Below are positions 1 through 9,161 of a DNA stretch of 64,000 bases, piece after piece. The translations under genes and the position numbers were made by a program. The notes beneath the pieces were generated by a model that ran no database searches, was not told the DNA's origin, and saw only the letters and a program-made list of their open reading frames with translations. How positions within the stretch are numbered: position 1 is the stretch's first letter; each line of letters begins with the position of its first letter. The stretch comes from an uncultured Prevotellaceae bacterium (GTDB lineage Bacteria > Bacteroidota > Bacteroidia > Bacteroidales > Bacteroidaceae). Location: the NCBI GenBank assembly GCA_900316285.1, contig ONCG01000001.1:124001-188000 (forward strand), read 5' to 3'.

Positions 1-11
1 TACATTTGTTT

Positions 12-1274
12 CTATTCTGTTTCAAATACTACTTTCTTTATCAACTCATCAGCTCGCTTGATGGCTTCTTGTACCGTTGGCGCCGTCACGATGACATGAC
101 CGCTGCGGTCGAGGCTGGAACGAACTTCAGGAATCATGTCACCAACCTGATGATAGATTTCTGCATCGTAGACATGCGAATCGTTCAACAAATCCTGATT
201 GTTGATGGCAGTCAAACGTCCTGGCTGCGGCGTGAAATAGCGAATGCAAACACCTTTGGGCGCTTCTTTTGGGCTGAGGTCAGGCTCTATGCCCAATGCC
301 ACATCGATGGCTGCGGCCACCATGTCGACACCCGTGCTGAGATGTGTAAGCTCAGTAGAAATAAAATCGCCACCCAGTCGGGCGCCAATCTCCATCAGGT
401 AGGGTTCGCCATCCATCAGCTTTAGTTCGGCATGGGCAGCACAGTTGTCCAAGCCAAGAGCCTTCACTCCAGCTACGGCCGCATCCTTCAGTCTTTCCTG
501 CATTTCCTTGGGGAATACCGATGGCTGATTATGTCCTAACTCCACAAAATAAGGTGCCTCCGTGGTCTTCTTGTCGGTCACTGTCAGCACATGCGCCTCC
601 CCCTGCCAGACGATGATCTCCACAGAGAATTCCGGTCCTTCGATGAATTGTTCGATCATCACGCTTCGATCACGGCTTTCATTCATCGCACGTTCAAAGA
701 GCGCCACGAACTCCTCCTTTGCAGTATCTCCCTTCCCTTCAGGGCGCTCGGCCGAAGGACGCTTTCGTAGCGAAGCGGAGAAAGAACTGGGATGGGGGTA
801 GGCTATTTTTGCGACGCCCCGGCTTCCACTATTCCTTGATGGCTTCAATATAGCATCACCAGTGAACTCCTTGCGAAACAATTCCCAGGCTTCATCTGCA
901 TCGTTGGAACAGAAGCTCTTTGGGCTCGGTGCCCCACCCTGCTCAAACGCCTGTCGCATGAGATGCTTGTTCGTAGCTCGAATAGCCGTGTCGCGTGATA
1001 TACCCGACAAGCCAAGCTCGTCGTTGATGCGTCCCATCACATTCATTGACACTTCAGAACAAGGATGGATGACGCCATCGACCTGCTCTTCACGGGCAAT
1101 GCGCAGCATCACTTCTTCGTCGGTAATATTGGCCACAATAGCCTTATCGGCCAAAGGGAGCCCGACGGCCTCTGGATTTCCATCGGCAGCGATTACATAA
1201 TACCCCATCTCCCGTGCTTTCTTAATCACAGGAACCTGAAGGATACCAGCAGCAAGGACAAGAAGTTTCTTCAT
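12..1274 (-). CDS. ATP-grasp ligase of the polysaccharide locus, with an in-frame repeat insert
   Basis: 420 aa ATP-grasp family protein. The N-terminal pre-ATP-grasp fold begins KKLLVLAAGILQ, the ATP-binding core has ILKPSRNSGSRG (residues 142-153), and the metal-binding end has LMEIGARLGGDF. Family members join a carboxylate to an amine or thiol using ATP. The substrate cannot be read here; attachment of an amino acid or acyl group to a sugar or carrier is possible from context. It is the last visible gene of the minus-strand operon and overlaps the upstream glycosyltransferase by 4 bases (ATGA). Residues about 159-185 are a foreign repeat placed in a loop between the core strand and the KEEFVALF helix, so the rest of the fold looks intact. 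Confidence 0.85.
   Translation of the reverse strand: MKKLLVLAAGILQVPVIKKAREMGYYVIAADGNPEAVGLPLADKAIVANITDEEVMLRIAREEQVDGVIHPCSEVSMNVMGRINDELGLSGISRDTAIRATNKHLMRQAFEQGGAPSPKSFCSNDADEAWELFRKEFTGDAILKPSRNSGSRGVAKIAYPHPSSFSASLRKRPSAERPEGKGDTAKEEFVALFERAMNESRDRSVMIEQFIEGPEFSVEIIVWQGEAHVLTVTDKKTTEAPYFVELGHNQPSVFPKEMQERLKDAAVAGVKALGLDNCAAHAELKLMDGEPYLMEIGARLGGDFISTELTHLSTGVDMVAAAIDVALGIEPDLSPKEAPKGVCIRYFTPQPGRLTAINNQDLLNDSHVYDAEIYHQVGDMIPEVRSSLDRSGHVIVTAPTVQEAIKRADELIKKVVFETE
720..802 (-). repeat. In-frame copy of repeat family A inside the ATP-grasp gene
   Basis: The coding strand carries TTCTTTCTCCGCTTCGCTAC, then GAAAGCG, a short spacer and GGCCGAGCG. The same words occur between genes at about 18541, 18607, 20742 and 21013, and inside rsmA. 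Here the repeat is translated without a stop and adds about 27 residues rich in S, R, P and K. Confidence 0.75.
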
Positions 1275-2428
1275 ACTTTATTCCCTTCTATAATAGAATT
1301 AATCATCTTCTTATGCCCTTCAATTGCTGCATTAACCAAAGGGCTATTGTCAAAATAGTCAGACGTTGACTGAATTAGCTTATCAAACTCACTTTCGTCA
1401 AGCGATGCTAAATAATCCAACTTTTCCGCAAACACTTCTGGAGTTTTCAAAGATATCGAATAACCCGCTTTTCCATCTATTTCATCCCAAGGTGTTGTTC
1501 CTCTACTTATTACTACCGGACGAGAATTTGCTAATGATTCTGCGATTGTATGACTATAATTCTCGCCAGTAGTAGCAAATAGTAGACAATCATATTGCTG
1601 GACAACCTTTGGCATGTCCTCTCTTTTCAAATAGCCTTTATGCCGAATCTTGATATTATCGCCTATTTCTTTTGCCTTATCCATACATTTTTCCCAATAT
1701 TCACTATCTTCTATAGGTCCATATATATCATACTGAATATTGGCTTTACATAAACTCATTGCTTCGATTACAAAAAGAATATTTTTAACAGGATGAATCC
1801 GAGAGCAGAAATAGCATTTAAGGACATTCTTTTCTTTTATATGTTTTTCCATCTGCGGTTGCTTAATTAATGCGATATTAGGCACCATAAAGACATTATC
1901 TTTACTTGGCTTAAAATACTTGAGTATGCCATCATATTCTTCTGTTCCTGTAGCATGAAAAAAACAATTATTATAAATGCCGAACAAATGCAGCAATGCA
2001 AGCACAGGTCTTTTTTTCCATGATTTGATTTTCACATGGTCCTCATTTAGTTCTCCTCGAGGAGAGAAGAGAACTGGTATGTGCATTTTTTTTGCAATAA
2101 TAGTCCCTATAATCTTTTTCCTCGGCACCAATACGCCTGCAAACCAAATAATGCTCGGATTAACTGATTTTATAAAATGTTGCATGCCAGAGTAGGAATA
2201 ATCTAACTTTCCATCTGGAAGATATATCACATTTGCATGTCCAACTTTAACCCACTCATTGGTACTCACTTCAAAAGGTATATCTGAATTGAAATCATGG
2301 TTAAAACTTACCACATAAAAATCAAAAATATCATGGCAAGCATTGATTAAATTCTCTATACTTGTTAGAGGACCTCCATAATTCTTGGCTGGAATATAAT
2401 AGCCATTAAAAATGAGTACTTTTTTCAT
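1271..2428 (-). CDS. Glycosyltransferase family 4
   Basis: 385 aa GT-B retaining glycosyltransferase. The N-terminal acceptor domain has a glycine-rich KNYGGPLTSIENL segment. The C-terminal nucleotide-sugar domain carries the family 4 EX7E signature as ENYSHTIAE, followed by SRPVVIS. It should add one sugar from an NDP donor to the lipid-linked repeat unit at the cytoplasmic face of the inner membrane. It overlaps both neighbours by 4 bases, as in a translationally coupled operon. The gene is markedly AT-rich compared with the housekeeping half of the window, which suggests horizontal acquisition. Donor and linkage cannot be told from sequence. Confidence 0.85.
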   Translation of the reverse strand: MKKVLIFNGYYIPAKNYGGPLTSIENLINACHDIFDFYVVSFNHDFNSDIPFEVSTNEWVKVGHANVIYLPDGKLDYSYSGMQHFIKSVNPSIIWFAGVLVPRKKIIGTIIAKKMHIPVLFSPRGELNEDHVKIKSWKKRPVLALLHLFGIYNNCFFHATGTEEYDGILKYFKPSKDNVFMVPNIALIKQPQMEKHIKEKNVLKCYFCSRIHPVKNILFVIEAMSLCKANIQYDIYGPIEDSEYWEKCMDKAKEIGDNIKIRHKGYLKREDMPKVVQQYDCLLFATTGENYSHTIAESLANSRPVVISRGTTPWDEIDGKAGYSISLKTPEVFAEKLDYLASLDESEFDKLIQSTSDYFDNSPLVNAAIEGHKKMINSIIEGNKV

Positions 2429-3639
2429 AGACTAATTCTTTTATTTGAACCACCGACATAATATGCAGAACTTACAATAAGCCAAAAAAACACCCCATAT
2501 ATGCTTCTTGGAGCTATGATATAACCTTCTGAAATCATGTGTATGAAGTAAAAACACAAAAGAGAACTAATTAACGATGATGTAAAAACATCTTGATAAT
2601 TCCAAGCCTTTTTAAAAGATATTAAACAAATTATAAAAAAAGAGATGAATCCCAATAATCCTGTCATGGAAGCAATTGCAAGCCATGAAGAGCCTGGTTC
2701 TATTTGCCCTGTAGAGAACTCAACTTTATCAAGATCTGGGTCTATCGCGTAATAGCCAATCCCAATGATGGGACTCTTCTTGAATTCCGCTATTCTCGCA
2801 TTAAACTTTTTCTCTCTAGAATAAAACGCACTTTCTCCTAATTCAATATTTGCTTCATTCTTCACTAGAACAAATTCTGTTGCCCATCCCCAAAATGAAT
2901 ATGTAGATGCAGCCACACAAACAATTAGAAGCGACACTATAAAACCAGAAAAAAGTTTTTTGCGATAAAAACCTACAAATACTACTAGTGATGCGATTAG
3001 ACTGCTAATGACACCATTCCTTGAAGCTGAAAAAAGGCAGGCTCCATAACAACAAATGCTACCAATCGCAAATAATGCTTGCTTTACTCCTTTATTTGAT
3101 AACGTACGAGCTAGTAAATAAACGGCAGAGAGTCCTGCAAAGTGCCCCAAAGCAATTGAATGGTTCATAATACCTGAGAAATGTCCAATATCTGTGATTT
3201 CCATCTTCTTGCCATAGTGAACAAACAAATTAATACCTAAGAAATAGGCTATAAAAGAGCCTATCGAAAGTAAAACAAAACAATTAAGGAGATAATTAAG
3301 TAGCACAAATCTTGATTCATTTGCTCGCCTACTAACAATAAAAGGACTTACAACCAAAATCACCATAGAATATACAAAGAAACGACTCCATGGCTTAAAA
3401 AAGGATGGAGGGTCATTCACTATCAAACTCAAAAAGCAAACAAACAAGAATACGCCTACGTATTTCAGACCTGGACGCCAATTCTTTCCCGTTTTAGCAA
3501 TCATAAGCAGTGAAAAAATCACCAAAACAGGAAAATATGCATCACCTATGTGCATAAAGCCTGCTAACGAAGATAGTGCTAAAAGAACTGCCAATACTTT
3601 CAGCAAAAAATCTTTTCGTATGTCAAAAAAATCAATCAT
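2425..3639 (-). CDS. O-antigen/capsule polymerase-like membrane protein (Wzy type)
   Basis: 404 aa and strongly hydrophobic, with about ten or more predicted membrane spans and a larger periplasmic loop at about residues 250-310, as in the Wzy/WaaL O-antigen ligase superfamily. Wzy proteins polymerise lipid-linked repeat units on the periplasmic side after flipping. The family is too divergent for motif proof; the call rests on topology, length and position among glycosyltransferases with a Wzx flippase in the same operon. It overlaps the downstream gene by 4 bases and the upstream acetyltransferase by 8. A ligase role is the alternative. Confidence 0.75.
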   Translation of the reverse strand: MIDFFDIRKDFLLKVLAVLLALSSLAGFMHIGDAYFPVLVIFSLLMIAKTGKNWRPGLKYVGVFLFVCFLSLIVNDPPSFFKPWSRFFVYSMVILVVSPFIVSRRANESRFVLLNYLLNCFVLLSIGSFIAYFLGINLFVHYGKKMEITDIGHFSGIMNHSIALGHFAGLSAVYLLARTLSNKGVKQALFAIGSICCYGACLFSASRNGVISSLIASLVVFVGFYRKKLFSGFIVSLLIVCVAASTYSFWGWATEFVLVKNEANIELGESAFYSREKKFNARIAEFKKSPIIGIGYYAIDPDLDKVEFSTGQIEPGSSWLAIASMTGLLGFISFFIICLISFKKAWNYQDVFTSSLISSLLCFYFIHMISEGYIIAPRSIYGVFFWLIVSSAYYVGGSNKRISL

Positions 3640-4144
3640 AAGATTCTTTTTTTAAATCTTTTATTATTTTTGCCAGTATTCCACCTATCATCATTTTATC
3701 AGGTACAAATCCTTTCACAACCGCACCAGCTGCAACAATAACTATATTCCCAATATTACTACCTGCTAAAATCGTAGAGGACGCACAGATCCATGCGCCA
3801 TTTCCTATAAAGATAGGTATGGATTTTCCCTTTCCTGCAATACTATCACCTATTAAATCTATCTCATGAGTTCCCGTTCCGATATAACAACAAGGAGCTA
3901 TTTTTACGTCATATCCAATAGTCACGTCAGTGGAGCACATGACGAAACAACTATGGCCGACCCATATATTATCGCCAATCGATAAATGTCCATTACCATA
4001 AACCCTAACAGAAGAGCAGATTCTGACATTTCTCCCTATTTCGGCCCCAGCCAACCTTAGCAATCCTGCCTTAAGCTTAAAGCATCGTGTTTCAGGAAGT
4101 ATGCTAAAAAATGATATGGCTAAGATATAAAAACACGTATTCAT
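3632..4144 (-). CDS. Hexapeptide-repeat acetyltransferase
   Basis: 170 aa left-handed beta-helix acyltransferase. Imperfect hexapeptides of the form (I/V)GxNxx run from about residue 50 (LSIGDNIWVGHS, VTIGYDVKIAPC, IPIFIGNGAWI, NIVIVAAGAVV). The arrangement resembles WcaF/WcaB-type O-acetyltransferases of colanic-acid and capsule loci, which use acetyl-CoA to decorate a sugar. The hydrophobic first 15 residues are unusual for the family and could be a membrane-associating segment. It lies between the polymerase and a family 4 glycosyltransferase. The acceptor is unknown. Confidence 0.85.
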   Translation of the reverse strand: MNTCFYILAISFFSILPETRCFKLKAGLLRLAGAEIGRNVRICSSVRVYGNGHLSIGDNIWVGHSCFVMCSTDVTIGYDVKIAPCCYIGTGTHEIDLIGDSIAGKGKSIPIFIGNGAWICASSTILAGSNIGNIVIVAAGAVVKGFVPDKMMIGGILAKIIKDLKKESYD

Positions 4145-4150
4145 AAAATA

Positions 4151-5320
4151 TCAACATGGAATAGCTTTACTACATGGGCCAAGTTCTATATTGGTCTCTT
4201 CTCCATTCATTAAGCAATCTATCAGTTGCAACAATGACAATGCCGCATGTTCTGGAGTCCAAAATTTGGAAAAAACATCATAGGATTTCTCTCTGATTCT
4301 TGCCATTTCCTCACGATTATCAATCAGCCACAATATTTCCGATTCTAATGAATCTACATTTTCAGATTGGAAGACACAACCTGTAACCCGATGGTCAACA
4401 AGATAGGGAGTCGAACCAATGGCGTCACTTGCAACAAGAAGACAACCATTGCTCATTGCTTCATTGGCAACAGCACCCCAACCTTCATTCCGGTCAGATG
4501 TGAACAAAAAAATATCATGCTCGCGCATGGCTTTCAAAACCTGATCATTAGGAATCGCGCCATGGAAAGCAACTACATCCGAAACATCGACTTTCTTTGC
4601 CAATACTTTCATTTGTTCCAATACAGGACCATCCCCATACATATCTACAATAAAATGCACACCTCGTTTTTTTAACCTATCTGCCAATAAAACAACGATT
4701 TCTGGATGCTTAAGTTTCAAAAACCTTGCACACCACATCATTCGTACAACATCTTCAGCATGACTGTTATCGTTAGGAGAGAAGGACCTGTCTACTTTTG
4801 TAAAATAACCCCACTTATAACATCTTTTCTTAAATGAATGCATCAAATATTGGTCGTTTGCACTATATGCTCCAGCACAAAGCTTATATAACGGTTTGTT
4901 GTAAAAGCATGTATGATAATACCATTGATATCTTATTAAACGAGGAGATAATAGATTCAATAAGCCTCTCTTTAACCAACGTTCCGACATTTCAAACGCA
5001 AGTTTTTCAGAAGTTTTCATTCGCAAAACTTCATAGCTTAATGACTCTGCACCAAACACTGCGACATCAGATTCTACAGCAAGTTTTCTTGCCTTTAGGT
5101 GATTCTCTTCGTTCTTCCAAGCCTGAACCAAATAAGGTCGAGTGGAGAAGTCTTCATTACTACCTTTTGTGGATTGAATATTTGGAGGACATATTTCCAC
5201 GAAATGGAAATTTCCTTCTAATAGTTTGAACAATTCGTCCGCAACTGGGGCTTGATGGATATTTAGCCTATTAGAATAAAATGATAATACTATCTCTTTT
5301 GGCATTTTTTTATATAACAA
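4151..5320 (-). CDS. Glycosyltransferase family 4
   Basis: 389 aa GT-B enzyme. The N-terminal half has KEIVLSFYSNRLNIHQAPVA and the C-terminal donor domain has the EX7E motif EGWGAVANE followed by GCLLVASDAIGSTPYLV. It likely transfers a hexose from an NDP or GDP donor during assembly of the repeat unit. It is 6 bases upstream of the acetyltransferase and 39 bases downstream of the family 2 enzyme, consistent with one transcript. AT-rich like its neighbours. Nothing in it looks truncated. Confidence 0.87.
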   Translation of the reverse strand: MLYKKMPKEIVLSFYSNRLNIHQAPVADELFKLLEGNFHFVEICPPNIQSTKGSNEDFSTRPYLVQAWKNEENHLKARKLAVESDVAVFGAESLSYEVLRMKTSEKLAFEMSERWLKRGLLNLLSPRLIRYQWYYHTCFYNKPLYKLCAGAYSANDQYLMHSFKKRCYKWGYFTKVDRSFSPNDNSHAEDVVRMMWCARFLKLKHPEIVVLLADRLKKRGVHFIVDMYGDGPVLEQMKVLAKKVDVSDVVAFHGAIPNDQVLKAMREHDIFLFTSDRNEGWGAVANEAMSNGCLLVASDAIGSTPYLVDHRVTGCVFQSENVDSLESEILWLIDNREEMARIREKSYDVFSKFWTPEHAALSLLQLIDCLMNGEETNIELGPCSKAIPC

Positions 5321-5359
5321 TGTAACTTTTCCGTAACACGGTAAAAAGAATATCGTATT

Positions 5360-6415
5360 CTAATACTCTTTAATAAAGAACTTATAGATGAAGCCTACTT
5401 TTTTTCGAAGTAAAAAAGAGAAGATAATATACCATTTCTTAAACTGCTTATTGAAATATTTCATATTTCCGATTGCATCTATTGACGAAGAGCCAAACAT
5501 TGGTTTATAATTCTTGTCAAATAGTAAATATTTATAAACAGCCCTGTCATACTTCCCTTGAAAAAATTTTATATTTTCAAGATTGTCTCGTTTAGCAATG
5601 TATAATTGCATTTCTGCACATGATAAGGAGAATCTTAACGAACCTTTAAGATGTTGCCTAGAAGAAGAGCCTTCATGAACCCTATATACAGATGTCTTTT
5701 CTTTCATAAAGAATACTTTTCCTCTTTTTGCCATTTCATACCATGTTTGTGAATCTCCCATCTTAAAAACAGGACTAAATAGATAAGGATCTGCTTCAAC
5801 AATTTCAGTGAATAATTTTGTTCTATATAAAACTGTTAAAGTCATTATTCTATATCTATAAAACACTTCAGAAGGATGGCTTAGAGGATGATTAATCCTC
5901 ACATCTTTCGAATCTACAAGTCTTCCATTCCTTTCAAAGAACACAGAATAAGATGTGTGACATAAAGAATAATCCAAATGCTCATCCAAAAAAGCTACTT
6001 GCTTCTCTAATTTACCTGCATCAGTCCAATAATCATCCCCTTCACAAATAGCAACATAATTAGCTAATTGGGCATATTTCTTAAAATAAGGCATTTTCGA
6101 CTTCTTTATTTGATAATGATTATATTTCAAGAATAGCACGACGAAAAAACAATTTGTATTTGTCTTATGCCGAGCAAACATCGATATATACTCATCAGTT
6201 TCTTCAATTTGAATATTGCCACTTTCATCGTGGTCGAAATTGGCTTGCAGATAGTTTTTTATCACATTTTGCTCACCATCTGTACTAGCATCATCGACAA
6301 TTGTACATAAGAATGGGAAATCGGTTTGCTGGATACAGAAACCATTCATAGCTTCTTCTATATATTTCGAATGGTTATAGGTTATACACCTAACATTTAC
6401 TTTAAATTGTTCCAT
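5360..6415 (-). CDS. Glycosyltransferase family 2
   Basis: 351 aa GT-A inverting glycosyltransferase. The nucleotide-binding start is NVRCITYNHSKYI with the VDDASTDG motif at about residue 40. The metal-binding acidic motif appears as EGDDYWTDAGKLEKQ, typical of a Bacteroidota capsule family. The C-terminal 80 residues are basic and aromatic and could associate with the membrane. It lies between the flippase and a family 4 enzyme. Donor sugar unknown. Confidence 0.87.
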   Translation of the reverse strand: MEQFKVNVRCITYNHSKYIEEAMNGFCIQQTDFPFLCTIVDDASTDGEQNVIKNYLQANFDHDESGNIQIEETDEYISMFARHKTNTNCFFVVLFLKYNHYQIKKSKMPYFKKYAQLANYVAICEGDDYWTDAGKLEKQVAFLDEHLDYSLCHTSYSVFFERNGRLVDSKDVRINHPLSHPSEVFYRYRIMTLTVLYRTKLFTEIVEADPYLFSPVFKMGDSQTWYEMAKRGKVFFMKEKTSVYRVHEGSSSRQHLKGSLRFSLSCAEMQLYIAKRDNLENIKFFQGKYDRAVYKYLLFDKNYKPMFGSSSIDAIGNMKYFNKQFKKWYIIFSFLLRKKVGFIYKFFIKEY

Positions 6416-6424
6416 ACAAAATTT

Positions 6425-7873
6425 TTATCTGATTCTTTTAATCAAAGGCAGTAACATTTGCTTTAACTCTTGAAACTCTGAGAGTCGAAATGCATTAGAC
6501 GCTACAAAGACGACTACTAATCCTAAAACGATTTGAAGCGGAAGTACAATCCAATAAGATACAGGAAGATACTTCAAAAAATAGACACAAACAACAACAA
6601 GCATTGCTATGCCATAGGAAGGTGCAACATCTTTAATTTGCATCCAAGAACTATAGCCAAGCAACTTTCCTGAAAAATAGGAATTGAGAAAATAGCAAAT
6701 AATGCCCGTAATAAGGTTGACATACAGCATAGGCATGATGCCATAGAAGATGCACACAGCCAATGGAACCAGGCCTATTATCTTTTTCACAATCTCTAAG
6801 ACTAAGAACAAATCACTTCTACCTTGCACCTGAAGCATGTTGAGATTGATAGCATGAAGAGGATAAAGTGAACCGCTGATACAAATTAGAGGAAGGAAAG
6901 TTGCAGCCTCATGCCATTTGGGACCTATCAAGCAATAGAGAAGAGGTTCTGCTATGGCACCGAGGAAAAACATGCTGATGGCTGTTACAAACATCGTTGT
7001 TTTAATTATCCTACGATAACCAGAAATCATCCTCGACTTGTCGTCTTGAATATTACTTAAGACAGGAAAAGTAACGCGCTGTACAACAGATGACAGATTA
7101 CTCGAAAAAAGTTGTGAGAACTGTTTTGCGCGAGTATATTGACCTAGGGCAGCAGGACTATAGAACTTACCTACCACTACCTGATAGAGTTCCTTCCACA
7201 CCGTATCAAGGACACCACTCGCCATCATCTTCCAGCCAAAACCGAACAATTCATGAAAACTCTCAAAGGAAAAGCGTAGCCGCGGCATCCATTTATTATA
7301 GTACCAAAGGAAAATAGTCCTAAAGGATTGAAAAGATAGTGTTTGCGCCACCAATGCCCATACACCAAAATCCATCAGCGCCATACCTATTCCTATGACA
7401 CCACTCGAAAGGGAGGCTATGATTGTTATCTTGGTTTGTGTCTTAAAATCTATTCGCTTGGTCAGACGCGTCTGCTGTACCAATGCCAGTGCACCTATAA
7501 TCATTCCCAAAGATGCCACCCTTGTCAGAGCTACGAGCTCTTCCCGGCGGAAGAATTCTGCAATGAATGGGGAGCAGAGAAAGATAACCACATAAAGCAA
7601 GATGCTCAAGCCCATATTCACGATAAAGGCTGTATTGTAATCATCCTCCGTTGCTTCCTTCTTCCTTATCAGTGCATTCGTGAAACCACCATTGATAATG
7701 GTTGCACATACTGCTGTGAAGATGGTGACGATTCCGATAAGACCATAGTCATCTGGCGACAGGAGGCGTGCCAGCACGATACTGACCACGAAAGTCACGC
7801 CAAATTGAACGAAATTGTCTACAGCGGACCAACCTACGCCTCTTACTGTCTTGTTCTTTAATGATTCTGGCAT
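6425..7873 (-). CDS. Polysaccharide flippase (Wzx/MOP superfamily)
   Basis: 482 aa with about 12-14 hydrophobic spans. It starts with the typical RGVGWSAVDNFVQFGVTF segment and continues with LARLLSPDDYGLIGI, as in the Wzx/TuaB branch of the MOP exporter superfamily. Such proteins flip undecaprenyl-linked repeat units from the cytoplasmic to the periplasmic leaflet. Together with the Wzy-like gene at 2425-3639 it points to Wzx/Wzy-dependent assembly rather than an ABC-transporter route. It is 18 bases downstream of the thiolase gene. Confidence 0.88.
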   Translation of the reverse strand: MPESLKNKTVRGVGWSAVDNFVQFGVTFVVSIVLARLLSPDDYGLIGIVTIFTAVCATIINGGFTNALIRKKEATEDDYNTAFIVNMGLSILLYVVIFLCSPFIAEFFRREELVALTRVASLGMIIGALALVQQTRLTKRIDFKTQTKITIIASLSSGVIGIGMALMDFGVWALVAQTLSFQSFRTIFLWYYNKWMPRLRFSFESFHELFGFGWKMMASGVLDTVWKELYQVVVGKFYSPAALGQYTRAKQFSQLFSSNLSSVVQRVTFPVLSNIQDDKSRMISGYRRIIKTTMFVTAISMFFLGAIAEPLLYCLIGPKWHEAATFLPLICISGSLYPLHAINLNMLQVQGRSDLFLVLEIVKKIIGLVPLAVCIFYGIMPMLYVNLITGIICYFLNSYFSGKLLGYSSWMQIKDVAPSYGIAMLVVVCVYFLKYLPVSYWIVLPLQIVLGLVVVFVASNAFRLSEFQELKQMLLPLIKRIR

Positions 7874-7891
7874 GAAAACTGCTCTCCTTGC

Positions 7892-9151
7892 TTAGAAATT
7901 CTTTAATCTGCCAACAATAAATACATAATTCGTTGTAGCCGAGCCGCCGATATTCAGCATCAGGCCGTTCTTTGCACCATTTACCTGATAAGAGCCTGCC
8001 TTATCTGTCACCTGCTTATACAAATCAAGAAACATTCTTGCTCCAGATGCTCCCACAGGATGACCACAGCCAATCAGACCGCCAGAAGGATTGATCGGCT
8101 TCTTTCCGTCAAACGCAATCACTCCATTCTCCACAGCCTCATATTCCTTTCCTGGTTCAGTAATGCCAAATGCAGAAATTGCAGCATACTCACTGGATGT
8201 AAAGCAATCGTGCGTTTCAAAGACATCTATGTCATCCACCGAGAGGCCGCTACGTCGGTACGCATCCTGCACAGCCTGACGTGTCCAAGGAAGGATGTAC
8301 TCAGACTGAGCACTATCTGACATCTTTTTATCAAACAACATTGGTGCGACGCGATGACCATAGCCTTTCACGATTGGTTTCCCGTCTATCTGTCTTTCTT
8401 TGATATAGTTTTCTGAACACAAGATGACAACAGCAGCACCGTCGGTCACCTGAGAACAATCTGATACGGCAAGCAGTCCACCCACACAGGGATTGCTTTC
8501 TGTGCCCCTGTGAGTGGCCTCTTCGTAGTCCATAAACCATTTACGGGTCTGTGCCAAGGGATTTCGCTTTGCGTTTCCATAATTCGTCACGGAAATCTTT
8601 GCAAGAGCATTCAGATATCTCTCCTTGTCAAGTCCATATTTCTTGATGGTCTCGTCAGCCAGCCTTCCAAACAACTTCGGGAAAGGCATATCTATACCCC
8701 TGCCCTCTTTCTCATAATAGGCAGCCCGGCCAAGGATGTCACCACCAACCTTCGAATCGACAGACTTCATGATTTCCCAGCCGACAACGATGCATACATC
8801 ATACTCTCCAGCCATGATCTTGGCCATTGCTGCGTCTAATGCGACAGAACTCGATGCGCAGGCTGCCTCATAACGGGCAGCAGGCACTCCATAGAAGGAT
8901 TTGTCAACCTCTGTAAGAAACGCACCGAGATGCCCCTGACTGATATATTGTTCTGCGATGAAGTTTCCAACAAATGCGCCGACACGGTTTTCGCGGTTCA
9001 GCCTCTTCAATTCATCAAACGAGAAATCGGCATCACGGAAACCATCGACTATCACTTCTTTTAGAAGGGCTATCATTGTCTTGCCCTCCTTGGTCCAGTT
9101 GCGCTCAAAGTCTGTCTGAGCGCCACCCAATATATAAACTTTATCTTTCAC
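7892..9151 (-). CDS. Thiolase of the SCP2-like type
   Basis: 419 aa thiolase-fold protein. The nucleophile region is [10 protein letters not shown] (Cys98), the central motif is [10 protein letters not shown] (His314, Cys316), and the GHP motif is [12 protein letters not shown] (His364). The C-terminal cysteine of classical biosynthetic thiolases is replaced: the matching segment reads [15 protein letters not shown] plus loss of that cysteine is typical of the SCP2-thiolase subfamily. Known members make or cleave 3-ketoacyl-CoA; some relatives are not catalytic. A thiolase inside a capsule operon next to a 3-hydroxyacyl-CoA dehydrogenase is unusual and suggests local supply of a 3-oxo or 3-hydroxyacyl-CoA. 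Confidence 0.85.
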   Translation of the reverse strand: MKDKVYILGGAQTDFERNWTKEGKTMIALLKEVIVDGFRDADFSFDELKRLNRENRVGAFVGNFIAEQYISQGHLGAFLTEVDKSFYGVPAARYEAACASSSVALDAAMAKIMAGEYDVCIVVGWEIMKSVDSKVGGDILGRAAYYEKEGRGIDMPFPKLFGRLADETIKKYGLDKERYLNALAKISVTNYGNAKRNPLAQTRKWFMDYEEATHRGTESNPCVGGLLAVSDCSQVTDGAAVVILCSENYIKERQIDGKPIVKGYGHRVAPMLFDKKMSDSAQSEYILPWTRQAVQDAYRRSGLSVDDIDVFETHDCFTSSEYAAISAFGITEPGKEYEAVENGVIAFDGKKPINPSGGLIGCGHPVGASGARMFLDLYKQVTDKAGSYQVNGAKNGLMLNIGGSATTNYVFIVGRLKNF

Positions 9152-9161
9152 CTGTAATCTG

